A stretch of DNA of 64,000 nt. Source: Picochlorum sp. 'celeri'. Lineage: Eukaryota > Chlorophyta > Trebouxiophyceae. The stretch is taken from contig JAACMV010000007.1 of NCBI GenBank assembly GCA_010909725.1, positions 310,001 to 374,000 of the forward strand. The letters run 5' to 3'. The notes beneath the pieces were generated by a model, which worked only from the letters and a program-made list of their open reading frames with translations, searched no databases and was not told the origin of the DNA. Below are positions 53,058 through 62,026 of the stretch, piece after piece. Position 1 is the stretch's first letter. Every line of letters starts with the position of its first letter. A program made the position numbers and the translations under genes.

Positions 53058-53594
53058 TATCTCCTCTTATTCCAAGGGCCACCCAGTACCTAGGATACCC
53101 ATTATATAATATATCTACCCACTGTTACAAAGACTGTGTGTTCTACAACGTCAAGCACCCAGAACAAAACCCTGCTGCATACATGTACACCGTAGACTCC
53201 TAAACAGCATACACCACTGATTCATTCATTCTCTAGGTGGATACAGATGTCGTAATTGTGGGATTTGTAAACAAGCATGCATGCTCGCATATCAACCCCT
53301 TTGATGGAATTTCAGACCAACGCTCTCCGTAAAAAAGAATTAAGATCCTGACCTGTCGGAGGAACGATACATGACCACGTCGGAGCCCCGACAGGTGCTA
53401 TTCTGTAACGAAATTACTTTATTACAAACCATTGTTTGTAATAGTGAAGGAATTGGTGCGAACAAGGGAGAGCTGACGCGGGTGTTTCATCGACGTACCC
53501 GAGGAGAAGATTCATCTCTGTTCGCCTTTGACAAAGCAAGCGTACCCTAGGCATACTTAGAAAAGGGTATGAAGTAAAACGAAACAACGAGAGA
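53058..53594. other. Intergenic region with hairpins
   Basis: No gene seen. ACCTGTCGG (53351-53359) and CCGACAGGT (53388-53396) can pair over a 28-nt loop. ATTACAAACCATTGTTTGTAAT (about 53421-53442) has a near-perfect 9-10 bp stem with a CATT loop. AGCATGCATGCT (53274-53285) is a 12-bp palindrome. Confidence 0.6.
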
Positions 53595-54245
53595 ATGATT
53601 GTGGTGGAGAATAACACGAATTCGATAGTGACGAACGCGATGGTGTCCCATTTGGATGGACAGCGACAGCAATGTCAGCATGCTGCGTTTCATGCTGAGA
53701 ACAGCAACAGAAATAATAATCATGGACCTATACGGGTGGGGAACTATGCGGTGCAGCAGCCCCGCAAGGGATTTAAAGGGGATACAGATCTTATGGTGGA
53801 TGAATTGATTTCAGCGTGCCAAAAGAATGAGAGTCAGCTGCAGGATGTAGGAGATTTGCAAAAAACGAAGAAGGAGCGGACTCTCGTGCCATTTTTCGCT
53901 GGAGGGGAGGCTGTTGATGGGGCGCTGTCCTCGGCGCTGGAGTGGCCAGTGGGACGGGGGAACAACCATCATCATGGAATGACTGTCAAGAATGGGCGCG
54001 GTAAGGCGCATGAGAAGAAGGATGATGCGAAAAGGAATAAAAAGGGGAAGAAGCAGGTGACTGGGGATGCGAATAATAAGCCTGCCAAGGCTGTGTTTCA
54101 GCAGCAAGGGTATGGCAAGCCTACCCACAAACAAGGTCATCATGAGCAGAGGCAGCAGCAGAAGGGGAGGTATGCCGGGCCAGCGTTTACTGTGAGTCCG
54201 GTGCCGGAAAAGTTACCAATGCCCTCGAAGCTCTTTTTGTCATGA
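53595..54245 (+). CDS. Candidate decapping activator with EDC1/PNRC-like motif
   Basis: A 216-aa protein, largely disordered and rich in Gln, Lys and Asn, with no folded domain visible. The C-terminus ends with YAGPAFTVSPVPEKLPMPSK (193-212) followed by LFLS. It closely follows the short linear motif of yeast EDC1 and animal PNRC: Tyr-Ala-Gly, then an aromatic, then Ser-Pro-x-Pro, then Leu-Pro-x-Pro. There the YAG element activates Dcp2 and the Leu-Pro-x-Pro element binds Dcp1. The remaining sequence has no visible homology. The role is inferred from this motif alone. Confidence 0.55.
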   Translation: MIVVENNTNSIVTNAMVSHLDGQRQQCQHAAFHAENSNRNNNHGPIRVGNYAVQQPRKGFKGDTDLMVDELISACQKNESQLQDVGDLQKTKKERTLVPFFAGGEAVDGALSSALEWPVGRGNNHHHGMTVKNGRGKAHEKKDDAKRNKKGKKQVTGDANNKPAKAVFQQQGYGKPTHKQGHHEQRQQQKGRYAGPAFTVSPVPEKLPMPSKLFLS

Positions 54246-54625
54246 CACAACGATGCGGAGATGGAAGATTTTTGTTTTTCCGTTTGTTTTCTTCTTGTAT
54301 GCAGTACAGTAGTAGGTTGTTTCTGAACTTTGACAGAGGAATAGCCCTTGCGAGTATTAAGAGCAGTGAATGAATGGGCTATTCGTAGGCAGACCATGTA
54401 TATTTGTTATGTATTGTCGTGTCATTGGTGGCACGACGAAGAATACACACACAAGAGTGCAAGGATGTATCCTTGCACATATGTATTGGATCGACGAGAA
54501 ATGCCATCATGCCAAGCATGATGCATGTGGCGGAACAGGAAAAAAAGAGAAAAAAAGAAAAAAAAATATTTTTTTTTTGCATGCATCAATGTATCAACAA
54601 TCGTGTAAGTCGGACATGCATGCAA
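54246..54625. other. Intergenic region between convergent genes, with hairpins
   Basis: No gene seen. Two tight hairpins: GTGCAAGGAT-GT-ATCCTTGCAC (54457-54478) and CATCATGC-CAA-GCATGATG (54507-54525). An A/T-rich tract lies near 54540-54578. Confidence 0.6.
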
Positions 54626-55620
54626 TCAATGGAGCACATGATGATTTGCTTGTTCCAGAATATCCTCTTCATCACTGTACAGGACTTCACCCTGTCGCTT
54701 TCTGTATCGAATCCTAGCAATCTCATCATAGTCTACATCTACGAGCGAGGAATCTCGAGAAGCCCCTGCCTTTGGAACCTGTCCATTCTGAGTTTTTGTT
54801 GTAGCAGCCTGATGGGTACGTTCCAGCGCTCGACGCTGGGCATTTAGTTGCTCTATCAATTTCCTCTGTGCCTTGGCTTGCTTTCCTCTATTCGCCTTCT
54901 CCATATTTTTCAATCGCGCTTGAGCTGTTACTATACGCTGCTTAATATCGAGAATCTGCTCTCTCGCATTCTGAGCCACGTGCTCCCCACTAGCTTTGAA
55001 TTTCAGGGATGCTGCCCATGCAGCCCCAACAACAGCAATAGCTCCCAGCACACTACTCCATATGGGCATGCCTGAAGAAGAACAGTACTCTTTGATATTT
55101 CTCTCAATCAAATCCCTCATCTCACTGGGTGCTGTACCAGTATATGACTGCAACAAGTATAGTTTTCACACATGAACAGGTTATTCTTGTTGTTAAACAA
55201 ATATACAATGATGCAGCAACCTACGTCGACTAGTTTACCATCAAAATAGCACTGGTATGTTGGAACTCTCTTTATATCGGCCTCATTCGCTATATCCTAC
55301 GAAAAGAAACGACATGTCTGAGAAAGACTGTCTACATACTATGATTGAGGCATCAACACACGTACTCCGTACTCATCAGTATCTACTTCAACAAATATTC
55401 CATTCTTAAACGACGGAAGAGCAGAATATCGACTAAAAATGGGACGAAGCTGTTTACAAGCCCACATGGACGTCTGATAAAATTGCACAAACACCACCTT
55501 TTTCGTGCCTCCCTTCTCCAATGCGGCCTTGAATTGAGATATACTCGTAATCGATCGGCATCGTGTCTTTGGTGCCGCCGTCTTTCGTGTCTGTGTCGGC
55601 TTTCTTCGCCTCGGTGGCAT
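54626..55620 (-). CDS. Thioredoxin-like membrane protein with a degenerate active site, three exons
   Basis: Exons 55366-55620, 55225-55296 and 54626-55147 join in phase 0 (introns of 69 and 77 bp). The joined product is 282 aa. The N-terminus is Lys/Arg/Pro-rich. KVVFVQFYQTSMWACKQLRP is the strand and active-site helix of a thioredoxin fold, and IKRVPTYQCYFDG is its cis-proline strand (in exon 2). The active site reads MWAC: the first cysteine of CxxC is methionine, so disulfide exchange by the usual route is lost while a lone Cys55 remains. A transmembrane helix follows (about 137-158) and then a coiled coil. Role unknown. Splicing is supported by domain continuity. Confidence 0.75.
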
Positions 55621-55729
55621 GTCGTTCGTTCCTTTTCACCTTTTCCGCTCCTCTCTTCTGATGCCGTCGTTTCACTATGGTATACTACACTTTTAAAACT
55701 ATTAACTTATTAACATTGACTTGATCTCG

Positions 55730-56644
55730 TCAGCGAGAGAGAATCATGAATGTGATTGGCACCTGCCTCTCTTCACCTTCATGGTCACTAACTTCCTTCG
55801 TCATCTTGGTACATTCCTCCGTTACTTCAAATCCAGACACCTTCATGAGCCCAATAAACTTTTCTCTATTCGCTCGAGCTCGTTTGGGTGGATCAGCAAG
55901 GATGATTGTGCCTCCATCTTCTTTAACAAGTTCAGGCATGACTCTGGCAATTGGCTCAATACTGAATGCATCATACAATACATCACACGCAACAATCACG
56001 TCGAATCCATGGGGATTCCGAACTTGTTCATTCCAGTCAAATATCTCTGCGTACACTGGTGTGTCATGCGGTGTGCCTCTCACATCTGAAAATGATGACA
56101 CAATCTCAGGTGGGGGCTGAGACAATTGCAATCCATTGATATACGCATTCAGCAACGAGCATTCCAACGATAACGGTTCTCTATCAAGAAACACGACTTC
56201 TTTTGCCCCAGCAAGACCCGCACCGACACCTGCCAATCCCAATCCGGCTCCGAAATCAGCAACTCGTTTACCCTTTACCAACTGCCTGTCTAACAATACA
56301 GATGACGCCAAAACCTGGGAGGATGGCCAAATGCATGTCCAATATGGATCTCGATCCTCCATCCCTGCTGAAATATACATATCCATGACATAATCACAGT
56401 CCACCGTGACTATCGGAAGGGTCGTATTGTCCATGCCCAAAGGGACATGCGACAGTGTACATGGAACGTCATGAAGTGATGTAAATAGGTCACGTGTCGA
56501 TGCATAACATCGTCTATATCTATTTTTATTCCCAAAGGTAGGTATCAGGTATCCATGAGGCGTGCTAGGCTTGATGACCCCTTGCTTCTGCATGTCTTCC
56601 CAACGAAACGCAATGCTCGTATTGTACACACCAAAATCTACCAA
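55730..56644 (-). CDS. METTL-type (family 16) lysine methyltransferase-like protein
   Basis: A 304-aa class I SAM-dependent methyltransferase of the lysine-methyltransferase (METTL20/21-like) group. DPYWTCIWPSSQVLA is the family's N-terminal motif. GKRVADFGAGLGLAGVGAGL is motif I, VVFLDREPLSLECSLLNA the acidic strand, VIVACDVLYD the post-I motif, and ILADPPKRARANREKF a variant of the catalytic loop. Members methylate lysines of ETF-beta, elongation factors or chaperones. Which substrate applies here cannot be told. The first 90 residues are less conserved. Confidence 0.78.
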   Translation of the reverse strand: MVDFGVYNTSIAFRWEDMQKQGVIKPSTPHGYLIPTFGNKNRYRRCYASTRDLFTSLHDVPCTLSHVPLGMDNTTLPIVTVDCDYVMDMYISAGMEDRDPYWTCIWPSSQVLASSVLLDRQLVKGKRVADFGAGLGLAGVGAGLAGAKEVVFLDREPLSLECSLLNAYINGLQLSQPPPEIVSSFSDVRGTPHDTPVYAEIFDWNEQVRNPHGFDVIVACDVLYDAFSIEPIARVMPELVKEDGGTIILADPPKRARANREKFIGLMKVSGFEVTEECTKMTKEVSDHEGEERQVPITFMILSR

Positions 56645-56752
56645 ACGATCCCCATATCTACATGCTGTTACTGATTACTGTAATGCATATAATTTTACAT
56701 TCGCAACGGGGATGGTAATGATACATGCTACATCCTTGTGTGCCACTTTTCT

Positions 56753-57715
56753 TTACTTTGTCATCAGACTGGGATCCAGAGGGGTCACTTGCGGAATGAG
56801 CTGTGACACTCGTTGTTGATAGTCCCTATATTCCGGATATTTGCTAGAAGATATCGCTTCTGTGAAATTAGTACTGCCCTGGAATAAGAGAATGAGCCCA
56901 ATCGGACCTGCCAACCACCACCCTATTGGCGACCCAGTTGCTGCTGTCGCAAAGAAACACATGGTACACCAAAAGCTTTGCTCTGCGAAAAAGTTTGGAT
57001 GCCTCGAGTGCGCCCAAAGCCCCTCTCTGAGAAATCCAACCTTCTTCTCCTTCATTGATAACCGCTTCTGAGCCTTTCTTGTATGGAAATCCCATTGCTC
57101 TTGATCTGCAACTGCCTCGACAATGAGGCACATGACTGATGCCACAATCCCAATGGCATCATACATGTTGAAGCCTACTGGCGTGTTCTGAACAGACGAC
57201 ATATACCATGATATGTACAATGGCACCACAAGTGACGTCAGGAGTATATTTTGAATGATGGCAATGAAGAAAAAGTTGAAAATCTGATACACCACTGGAC
57301 TCATTCGCTCCTTGAGGATGGGCCATCGGTAATCCTCTCCATCCCATGCATATCCTCCTTTTCTCCAGAAATTATACGTCAGCCTGACACCCCATACAGT
57401 GATGATACATGACACGACGGCTGCCCGCGGATATGATCCCGTGGATGTTTGTAATTCAGCCAGACCAAATGTCCAGGCATAATACACTGGCGCAATAGAC
57501 CATATCTTGTCAACCCAGCTATACTGATCCGTGATAAACCCCAGAATGAAGACAGCGATGATGATGAATACAGTCATCGATAGGGTATTCACCACGGGAT
57601 TGCTATTCGTCAAAGCATTCGTAACACATGAGATCGACTGGTGATGGGTCACAAGGTCTCGAAATAACGACACTGTGGAGGAAAGTGCCGTACCAAAAGT
57701 AGCCATATTCTGCAT
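56753..57715 (-). CDS. DUF1295 membrane protein (steroid 5-alpha-reductase-like)
   Basis: From the ATG at 57715 (320 aa; the frame is open to 57787). Seven or so hydrophobic spans. DKIWSIAPVYYAW, VWGVRLTYNFWRKGGY, and GLWAHSRHPNFFAEQSFW near the end form the DUF1295 signature, with the C-terminal NADPH-binding motif of the steroid 5-alpha reductase and isoprenylcysteine methyltransferase superfamily (Arg-His-Pro-Asn). It is probably an ER membrane reductase. The substrate in DUF1295 members is largely unknown. Confidence 0.85.
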   Translation of the reverse strand: MQNMATFGTALSSTVSLFRDLVTHHQSISCVTNALTNSNPVVNTLSMTVFIIIAVFILGFITDQYSWVDKIWSIAPVYYAWTFGLAELQTSTGSYPRAAVVSCIITVWGVRLTYNFWRKGGYAWDGEDYRWPILKERMSPVVYQIFNFFFIAIIQNILLTSLVVPLYISWYMSSVQNTPVGFNMYDAIGIVASVMCLIVEAVADQEQWDFHTRKAQKRLSMKEKKVGFLREGLWAHSRHPNFFAEQSFWCTMCFFATAATGSPIGWWLAGPIGLILLFQGSTNFTEAISSSKYPEYRDYQQRVSQLIPQVTPLDPSLMTK

Positions 57716-57919
57716 GCAAGACACATAAATGTTTCTTATTAGGCTACTACTGTAGTCGTATATTGGGTCTGGATCCCCCTTTATCAAACTCGACCTGAAT
57801 CTCTCATGTCAACCAAAAAAACAACGAATTCATTCTTCTGAGCGTACGTATTATTATTCTTGACGAACCTATATCCGTTTACTAAACGAGTATTACAAAA
57901 TTTACAACAAGTATTATTA

Positions 57920-59539
57920 TTATGTGCGCTTCGGCGACAGTCGAAATGTGTAAAAATCATTTGCAAGGTAGACTCGTGCATTGCCAGCCGTGGCACGGGC
58001 CTCTTCCTGGAGGGTCGCCACGGATGAGGATTGCATTTCACCTACAGTCATTCCCTTCTCTCGAGCAGTTGTCCACATCTTCTTATACTTATCTACTTGA
58101 TCATATCGTGCTGAAAAGTGGGTGAGAACTAGATTTTTTGCTTTGACTCTGCGTGCAAAGCTTCCTGCCTGAGAAGAGGTGGAGTGGGTGGCAATTCTGG
58201 CCTTGTCCTCCATTCCATTCTTGTAGGTTGCTTCGTGCGATAGAAGGTCACATCCCATGGCCGGCTTTGCAATTGCTTCTGAATTGCAGGTATCTCCGAG
58301 GAGGACAATCTTGCGAGGATTGATGCCCTGGGCTGGGGGTTCTTCAAACACATATCCCCAGCATGGCATTCTATGCTGCAGTTGGGCAGCGGTCACACGC
58401 AATTTGTTGTCTAATTGCGTGGACCACGTCATGCCTCGTTGAACTATTTGATCTGATCCAGCATCATATGCCTTTTGCCATTCGCGTGCCTGTCGTAGAT
58501 CAAGAGCCTGGTGTTGGTCAGGGCCTTGCAGCGCCAATTTTAGCAGAGGCAGTCCAGGCACCGCTGAGGGTGCCTGTTGCTTTTGAGGATCCAAGACCCA
58601 GCCTGTAACAATGACGGGCATTGTCAACTGCATCTGAGCTGCTTTACATGAGGCAACCACCAACCTATGCAGCTCTGGAGGCCCATAGATGTAGACTGGC
58701 TCCTTCTCTCTTGGTGTGCCCTTTCGAGCATTCATAATCGTACTCAATCCACCGGAAATACCAAAGCAATGATCCCCATGCAAATGTGTAATGAACATAT
58801 GGGATATTGTAGCAGGATCAATCTGTGCAGACCTGAGTTGATTTCTGGTGCCTTCCCCACAATCCACGAGGACAACAGTATCTGAATTCAGACTCAAAGC
58901 CATACTAGAAACATTCCTCCGCGATGTTGGTGCACCGCTACTCGTCCCCAGCCACGTCACATGAAACGTCTCATCAGCCAATGATGAAGAGACGCCATTG
59001 ATGGATGGAGCAGAAGAAGATGCTGTAGAGCCATTACTGCTAGTGGTGTTGTTGTTCTCCAAAGGAGACGAAGAAGAAGAAAAAGAAGGAGAAGGAGCAA
59101 CGGACGCGCTCTTCGTATCACTAAAACTGAGTATTCTATCCACAAGGACGGGTTTTGTACCCGTATCAGACAGCCCCAGTGCATCACACACCATCCTCAG
59201 CTGCCCAACCTTGCACTTGACCAGTGCAGACTTTTTCACACCACCACCCTCCCTCAACTGACCAACCAACTCATCCACAACATCCCCATCTTCTTTCGAT
59301 ACATCCAATGCATACAATCGTGTATCCAGAAGAGATCCATGATGATCCCGTCGAGAATGACTCGAGTGAACATGTACCAATGTCTCGGCAAAAGACACTC
59401 GTACACCCCTATAGCCTCCAACACAACTACGAGGCAAGATATTCACATTCGCATTCCTAACATCCCCTGCTGTTGCGCGTGAATGGAACGATGCGCATCC
59501 CATTCGACCACGCATGTATCCTGCCATATCGCCTCTCAT
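57920..59539 (-). CDS. tRNase Z (short form) with an N-terminal SAP-like domain
   Basis: A 539-aa protein. The N-terminus is Arg/Ser-rich, a plausible organelle presequence. A SAP-like helical motif follows (KCKVGQLRMVCDALGL, then PVLVDRILSF, about 100-132). After a Ser-rich linker the metallo-beta-lactamase domain has the tRNase Z histidine motif FITHLHGDHCFG, TSSGAPTSRRNVSS near its start, LLSHEATYKNGMED and LTHFSARYDQ. tRNase Z cuts the 3' trailer from pre-tRNA. It is of the short (single-domain) type. SAP plus tRNase Z is an unusual combination. Organelle location is inferred. Confidence 0.88.
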   Translation of the reverse strand: MRGDMAGYMRGRMGCASFHSRATAGDVRNANVNILPRSCVGGYRGVRVSFAETLVHVHSSHSRRDHHGSLLDTRLYALDVSKEDGDVVDELVGQLREGGGVKKSALVKCKVGQLRMVCDALGLSDTGTKPVLVDRILSFSDTKSASVAPSPSFSSSSSPLENNNTTSSNGSTASSSAPSINGVSSSLADETFHVTWLGTSSGAPTSRRNVSSMALSLNSDTVVLVDCGEGTRNQLRSAQIDPATISHMFITHLHGDHCFGISGGLSTIMNARKGTPREKEPVYIYGPPELHRLVVASCKAAQMQLTMPVIVTGWVLDPQKQQAPSAVPGLPLLKLALQGPDQHQALDLRQAREWQKAYDAGSDQIVQRGMTWSTQLDNKLRVTAAQLQHRMPCWGYVFEEPPAQGINPRKIVLLGDTCNSEAIAKPAMGCDLLSHEATYKNGMEDKARIATHSTSSQAGSFARRVKAKNLVLTHFSARYDQVDKYKKMWTTAREKGMTVGEMQSSSVATLQEEARATAGNARVYLANDFYTFRLSPKRT

Positions 59540-60395
59540 TCCTCGCCGTCTTCTGAAATAGAAGCAAATGGATATTTGCTATTCACATGTAATGAATAAA
59601 CAAGTACGCCATGCTATCAATCAAATTTGGTCATGGTAGTATCCAGCTAGCTGGACACCACCTACATGCATATGCACATCGCAGTATCTCTCTACTATGA
59701 ATCGGCTACAGTGCCATGGGGTACATGATCAAGGTCCTCCTCCCATGCATGGGAGCAGTCTGTTCCCATGGATGCATGTGTCTTGGTGCCACCAAGAAGG
59801 TGGTGGTGGTCGTTGGCAACGTCCATCCATCACACGCGTATACCTCGGCGACACACTGGATTTGACCGAATCCATGGTGGCCACCATTCAGAAGTGATAC
59901 CTGTATGCGAGATCAATCAGTTGGACACGCTTCATGATGTATGAATACGAGGCTGTCATTAGATTGCTCAACACACAGATAACACGTATATACATGCATC
60001 TTTCACGTGATTTACGGATGTGCATGGAAAAGTAGTCACCTTGAAAACAAAACAGACACGGAAGACTGTGTACGCTCTGAAAATCAGTACTCTCTGTGGC
60101 AGTGTAGTAGGACAGAATTCCAGGATAAACATATATATGTGTTGAGTGAAGGGATACTTCGGGATCATTGTCTGTGCCAGCAGAAAGCAATCAATCAATC
60201 ACAGCAAAGAAGAAGAAGAAGAAGAACACGACGAGCGCAACTCTGCCTGTGGTTGTTCGGTTGAGGTTGATCTCACAAAGTAGATAATTGATACGCGTTT
60301 TGTTCTTAGTTGACACAGATTCTGTGGTGACGGGGTTTGTGATCGCACGTCTCAAAGGGACGACCTGATAGAGGACAAGCAGTGGTCGTCCTTGT
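59540..60395. other. Large intergenic region, palindrome-dense
   Basis: No convincing gene. Perfect palindromes: TCCAGCTAGCTGGA (59642-59655), CTCCCATGCATGGGAG (59740-59755), ATGGTGGCCACCAT (59874-59887). Odd-centred: TCTTGGTGCCACCAAGA (59781-59797) and CGTTGGCAACG (from 59811). The 5' UTR side of RER1 holds GGACGACC (60358-60365) pairing with GGTCGTCC (60384-60391), ending 5 bp before the ATG. A run of AAG repeats lies near 60207-60224. Confidence 0.75.
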
Positions 60396-60989
60396 ATGCG
60401 ACCAATGTATGGGAATACGCATGTAGATGGGCATCAAATGGGGCAACAGAATGATGATAGCGGCAAGAATGAGTCTACTGTGGTAGATCAGTGGCTGCAT
60501 CGGGTGAAGAGAACGTATCAGGTGCTTTTGGACAAGAGTACCCCACGCACGCTGTACAGATGGATTGGATGGGCTGTGCTCTTGATGATATATTGTGTCA
60601 GAGTATTCTACCTGGAAGGATTTTATATTGTGACGTATGCCATGGCAATATTCAACCTGAATTTGCTGTTGGGATTCCTGACACCGCTGGAAACCCCAAG
60701 GGATGATGGGCCAGGACTGCCATCCAAGGCAAATGATGAATTTAGACCATTTGTGAGGCGGCTGCCAGAGTTCAAGTTCTGGTATGCGAGTATTCGTTCG
60801 GTGGTGATGGGATTTTTTGCGACATTCTTCCCCATTTTTGATGTTCCAGTGTTCTGGCCAATCCTGGTCATGTATTGGTTGGTGCTCTTTTTTGTGACCA
60901 TGAAACGGCAGATTAAGCATATGATTAAATATAAATACGTTCCCTTTTCGTTTGGGAAGAAGAAATATGGCAAAGCAGGAGCAATGTAA
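60396..60989 (+). CDS. RER1: RER1, ER-retrieval receptor of the Golgi
   Basis: A 197-aa four-span membrane protein. QVLLDKSTPRTLYRWIGW and VFYLEGFYIVTYAMAIFNLN are the first half. LGFLTPLETPRDDGPGLP and EFRPFVRRLPEFKFWYASIR are highly conserved RER1 motifs. The end has FFVTMKRQIKHMIKYKYVPF. RER1 sits in the early Golgi and returns escaped ER membrane proteins in COPI vesicles. The product matches the usual family length. It ends 9 bp from the convergent USB1 gene. Confidence 0.97.
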   Translation: MRPMYGNTHVDGHQMGQQNDDSGKNESTVVDQWLHRVKRTYQVLLDKSTPRTLYRWIGWAVLLMIYCVRVFYLEGFYIVTYAMAIFNLNLLLGFLTPLETPRDDGPGLPSKANDEFRPFVRRLPEFKFWYASIRSVVMGFFATFFPIFDVPVFWPILVMYWLVLFFVTMKRQIKHMIKYKYVPFSFGKKKYGKAGAM

Positions 60990-60998
60990 TAAATTAAT

Positions 60999-61787
60999 TC
61001 ACGCAGCAGCCTGCCATACGCAGTGATCTTTCGCACCAATTCTACATAAAACTCTTGTGATGTGAGTGTTCCACACGAGACGGTGCAACAGTGTGGAGCA
61101 TGCTGATAACGCTTCCTTCAACCTCCCCGTGGCCGAGTTCCCTAGACACCATGCAATAGAAACGTGTATATCTGGGTTATCATAATACTTTGGGAGCCCG
61201 TGTCGAATAAAAACACGCGAGACGGATTCAATCATGTCCTCAACCATCCCACCAGGGTCTGTCACATGCAACGCAACGAATGTTCTGGTACCATCCTCGT
61301 TTACCAAGACCTTGGCAGCCCCTCCAATTCGAAGATGAAGAGCTCGTTTCTTCTTCCTGAAAGCTGCCTTCAGTTCTCTCAGCAATGACTCCATCTGTAC
61401 ACTGGTGATGGGAACAGTCTTTGACAGACTCACATGAAGGCACATTGTTTCTCTGTTTTTCGACGCACGAGTACCGCTCTCAATAGGATGCATACGGGAC
61501 TGAGGACCCACATGAGTGGATAGATGCGATTGAAATGCATCGTATGTTTTCCTCACACGCTCAGAATCTGGCAAGGCTATTTCTAAAAATACGTGCGTTG
61601 CATATTGGCCTTCAACGTGAGGAAATGAGCGCGTCCTACCTTGGTGGACATCTGTTTTTTCTGCATCTTTGGTAGTTGTTGTAGTCTCTGAATCGGCATG
61701 ACATGATGCCGTGTCAGTCTTCGCGGAAATTGGGGCACTCCGTTCCTCTTCAGCACTGTCGCTGCTATATTCGGCGATGTAGTCCAT
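60999..61787 (-). CDS. USB1: U6 snRNA phosphodiesterase USB1
   Basis: A 262-aa 2H-phosphoesterase. The two catalytic His-x-Ser motifs read HVSLS and HVSIA. The upstream ATHVFLEIALPDSE is the first core strand. USB1 trims U6 snRNA and leaves a 2',3'-cyclic or 3'-phosphate end, protecting it from decay. The first 50 residues are acidic and disordered, typical for the family. Convergent with RER1. Confidence 0.9.
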   Translation of the reverse strand: MDYIAEYSSDSAEEERSAPISAKTDTASCHADSETTTTTKDAEKTDVHQGRTRSFPHVEGQYATHVFLEIALPDSERVRKTYDAFQSHLSTHVGPQSRMHPIESGTRASKNRETMCLHVSLSKTVPITSVQMESLLRELKAAFRKKKRALHLRIGGAAKVLVNEDGTRTFVALHVTDPGGMVEDMIESVSRVFIRHGLPKYYDNPDIHVSIAWCLGNSATGRLKEALSACSTLLHRLVWNTHITRVLCRIGAKDHCVWQAAA

Positions 61788-62026
61788 GCATTGACTCCGG
61801 CATTACATACAGAAATATCTAATGAAATCTCATATACAGAAAGAAGAATATCTCAGTTATTGTTTGACGCTTGTGTTTGAAAAATCGTTCTCTTCCCTAA
61901 ATAAAATAAAATAGCGCATGCGCATGCATGATCGCATCTTGTTCGTTTTTGAGCCTCATAGGAAAATATGGCCAGCCAGTATCTCACAATGACTGGCTGT
62001 ACCACAGTATATTCTCACTGCAATGA
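61788..62026. other. Intergenic region upstream of USB1
   Basis: No gene seen. A 12-bp palindrome GCATGCGCATGC lies near 61915, and AGCCAGT with ACTGGCT can pair near 61973-61997. Confidence 0.5.

Noticed and set aside
53340..53400. Possible tRNA or snRNA at the 53.35 kb hairpin
   Set aside because: No cloverleaf, no T-loop sequence and no U6-like conserved bases; only a simple inverted repeat.
59697..59897. Small forward frame in the tRNase Z/RER1 spacer
   Set aside because: The sequence is dominated by palindromes and has no domain; no start context or neighbour supports it.
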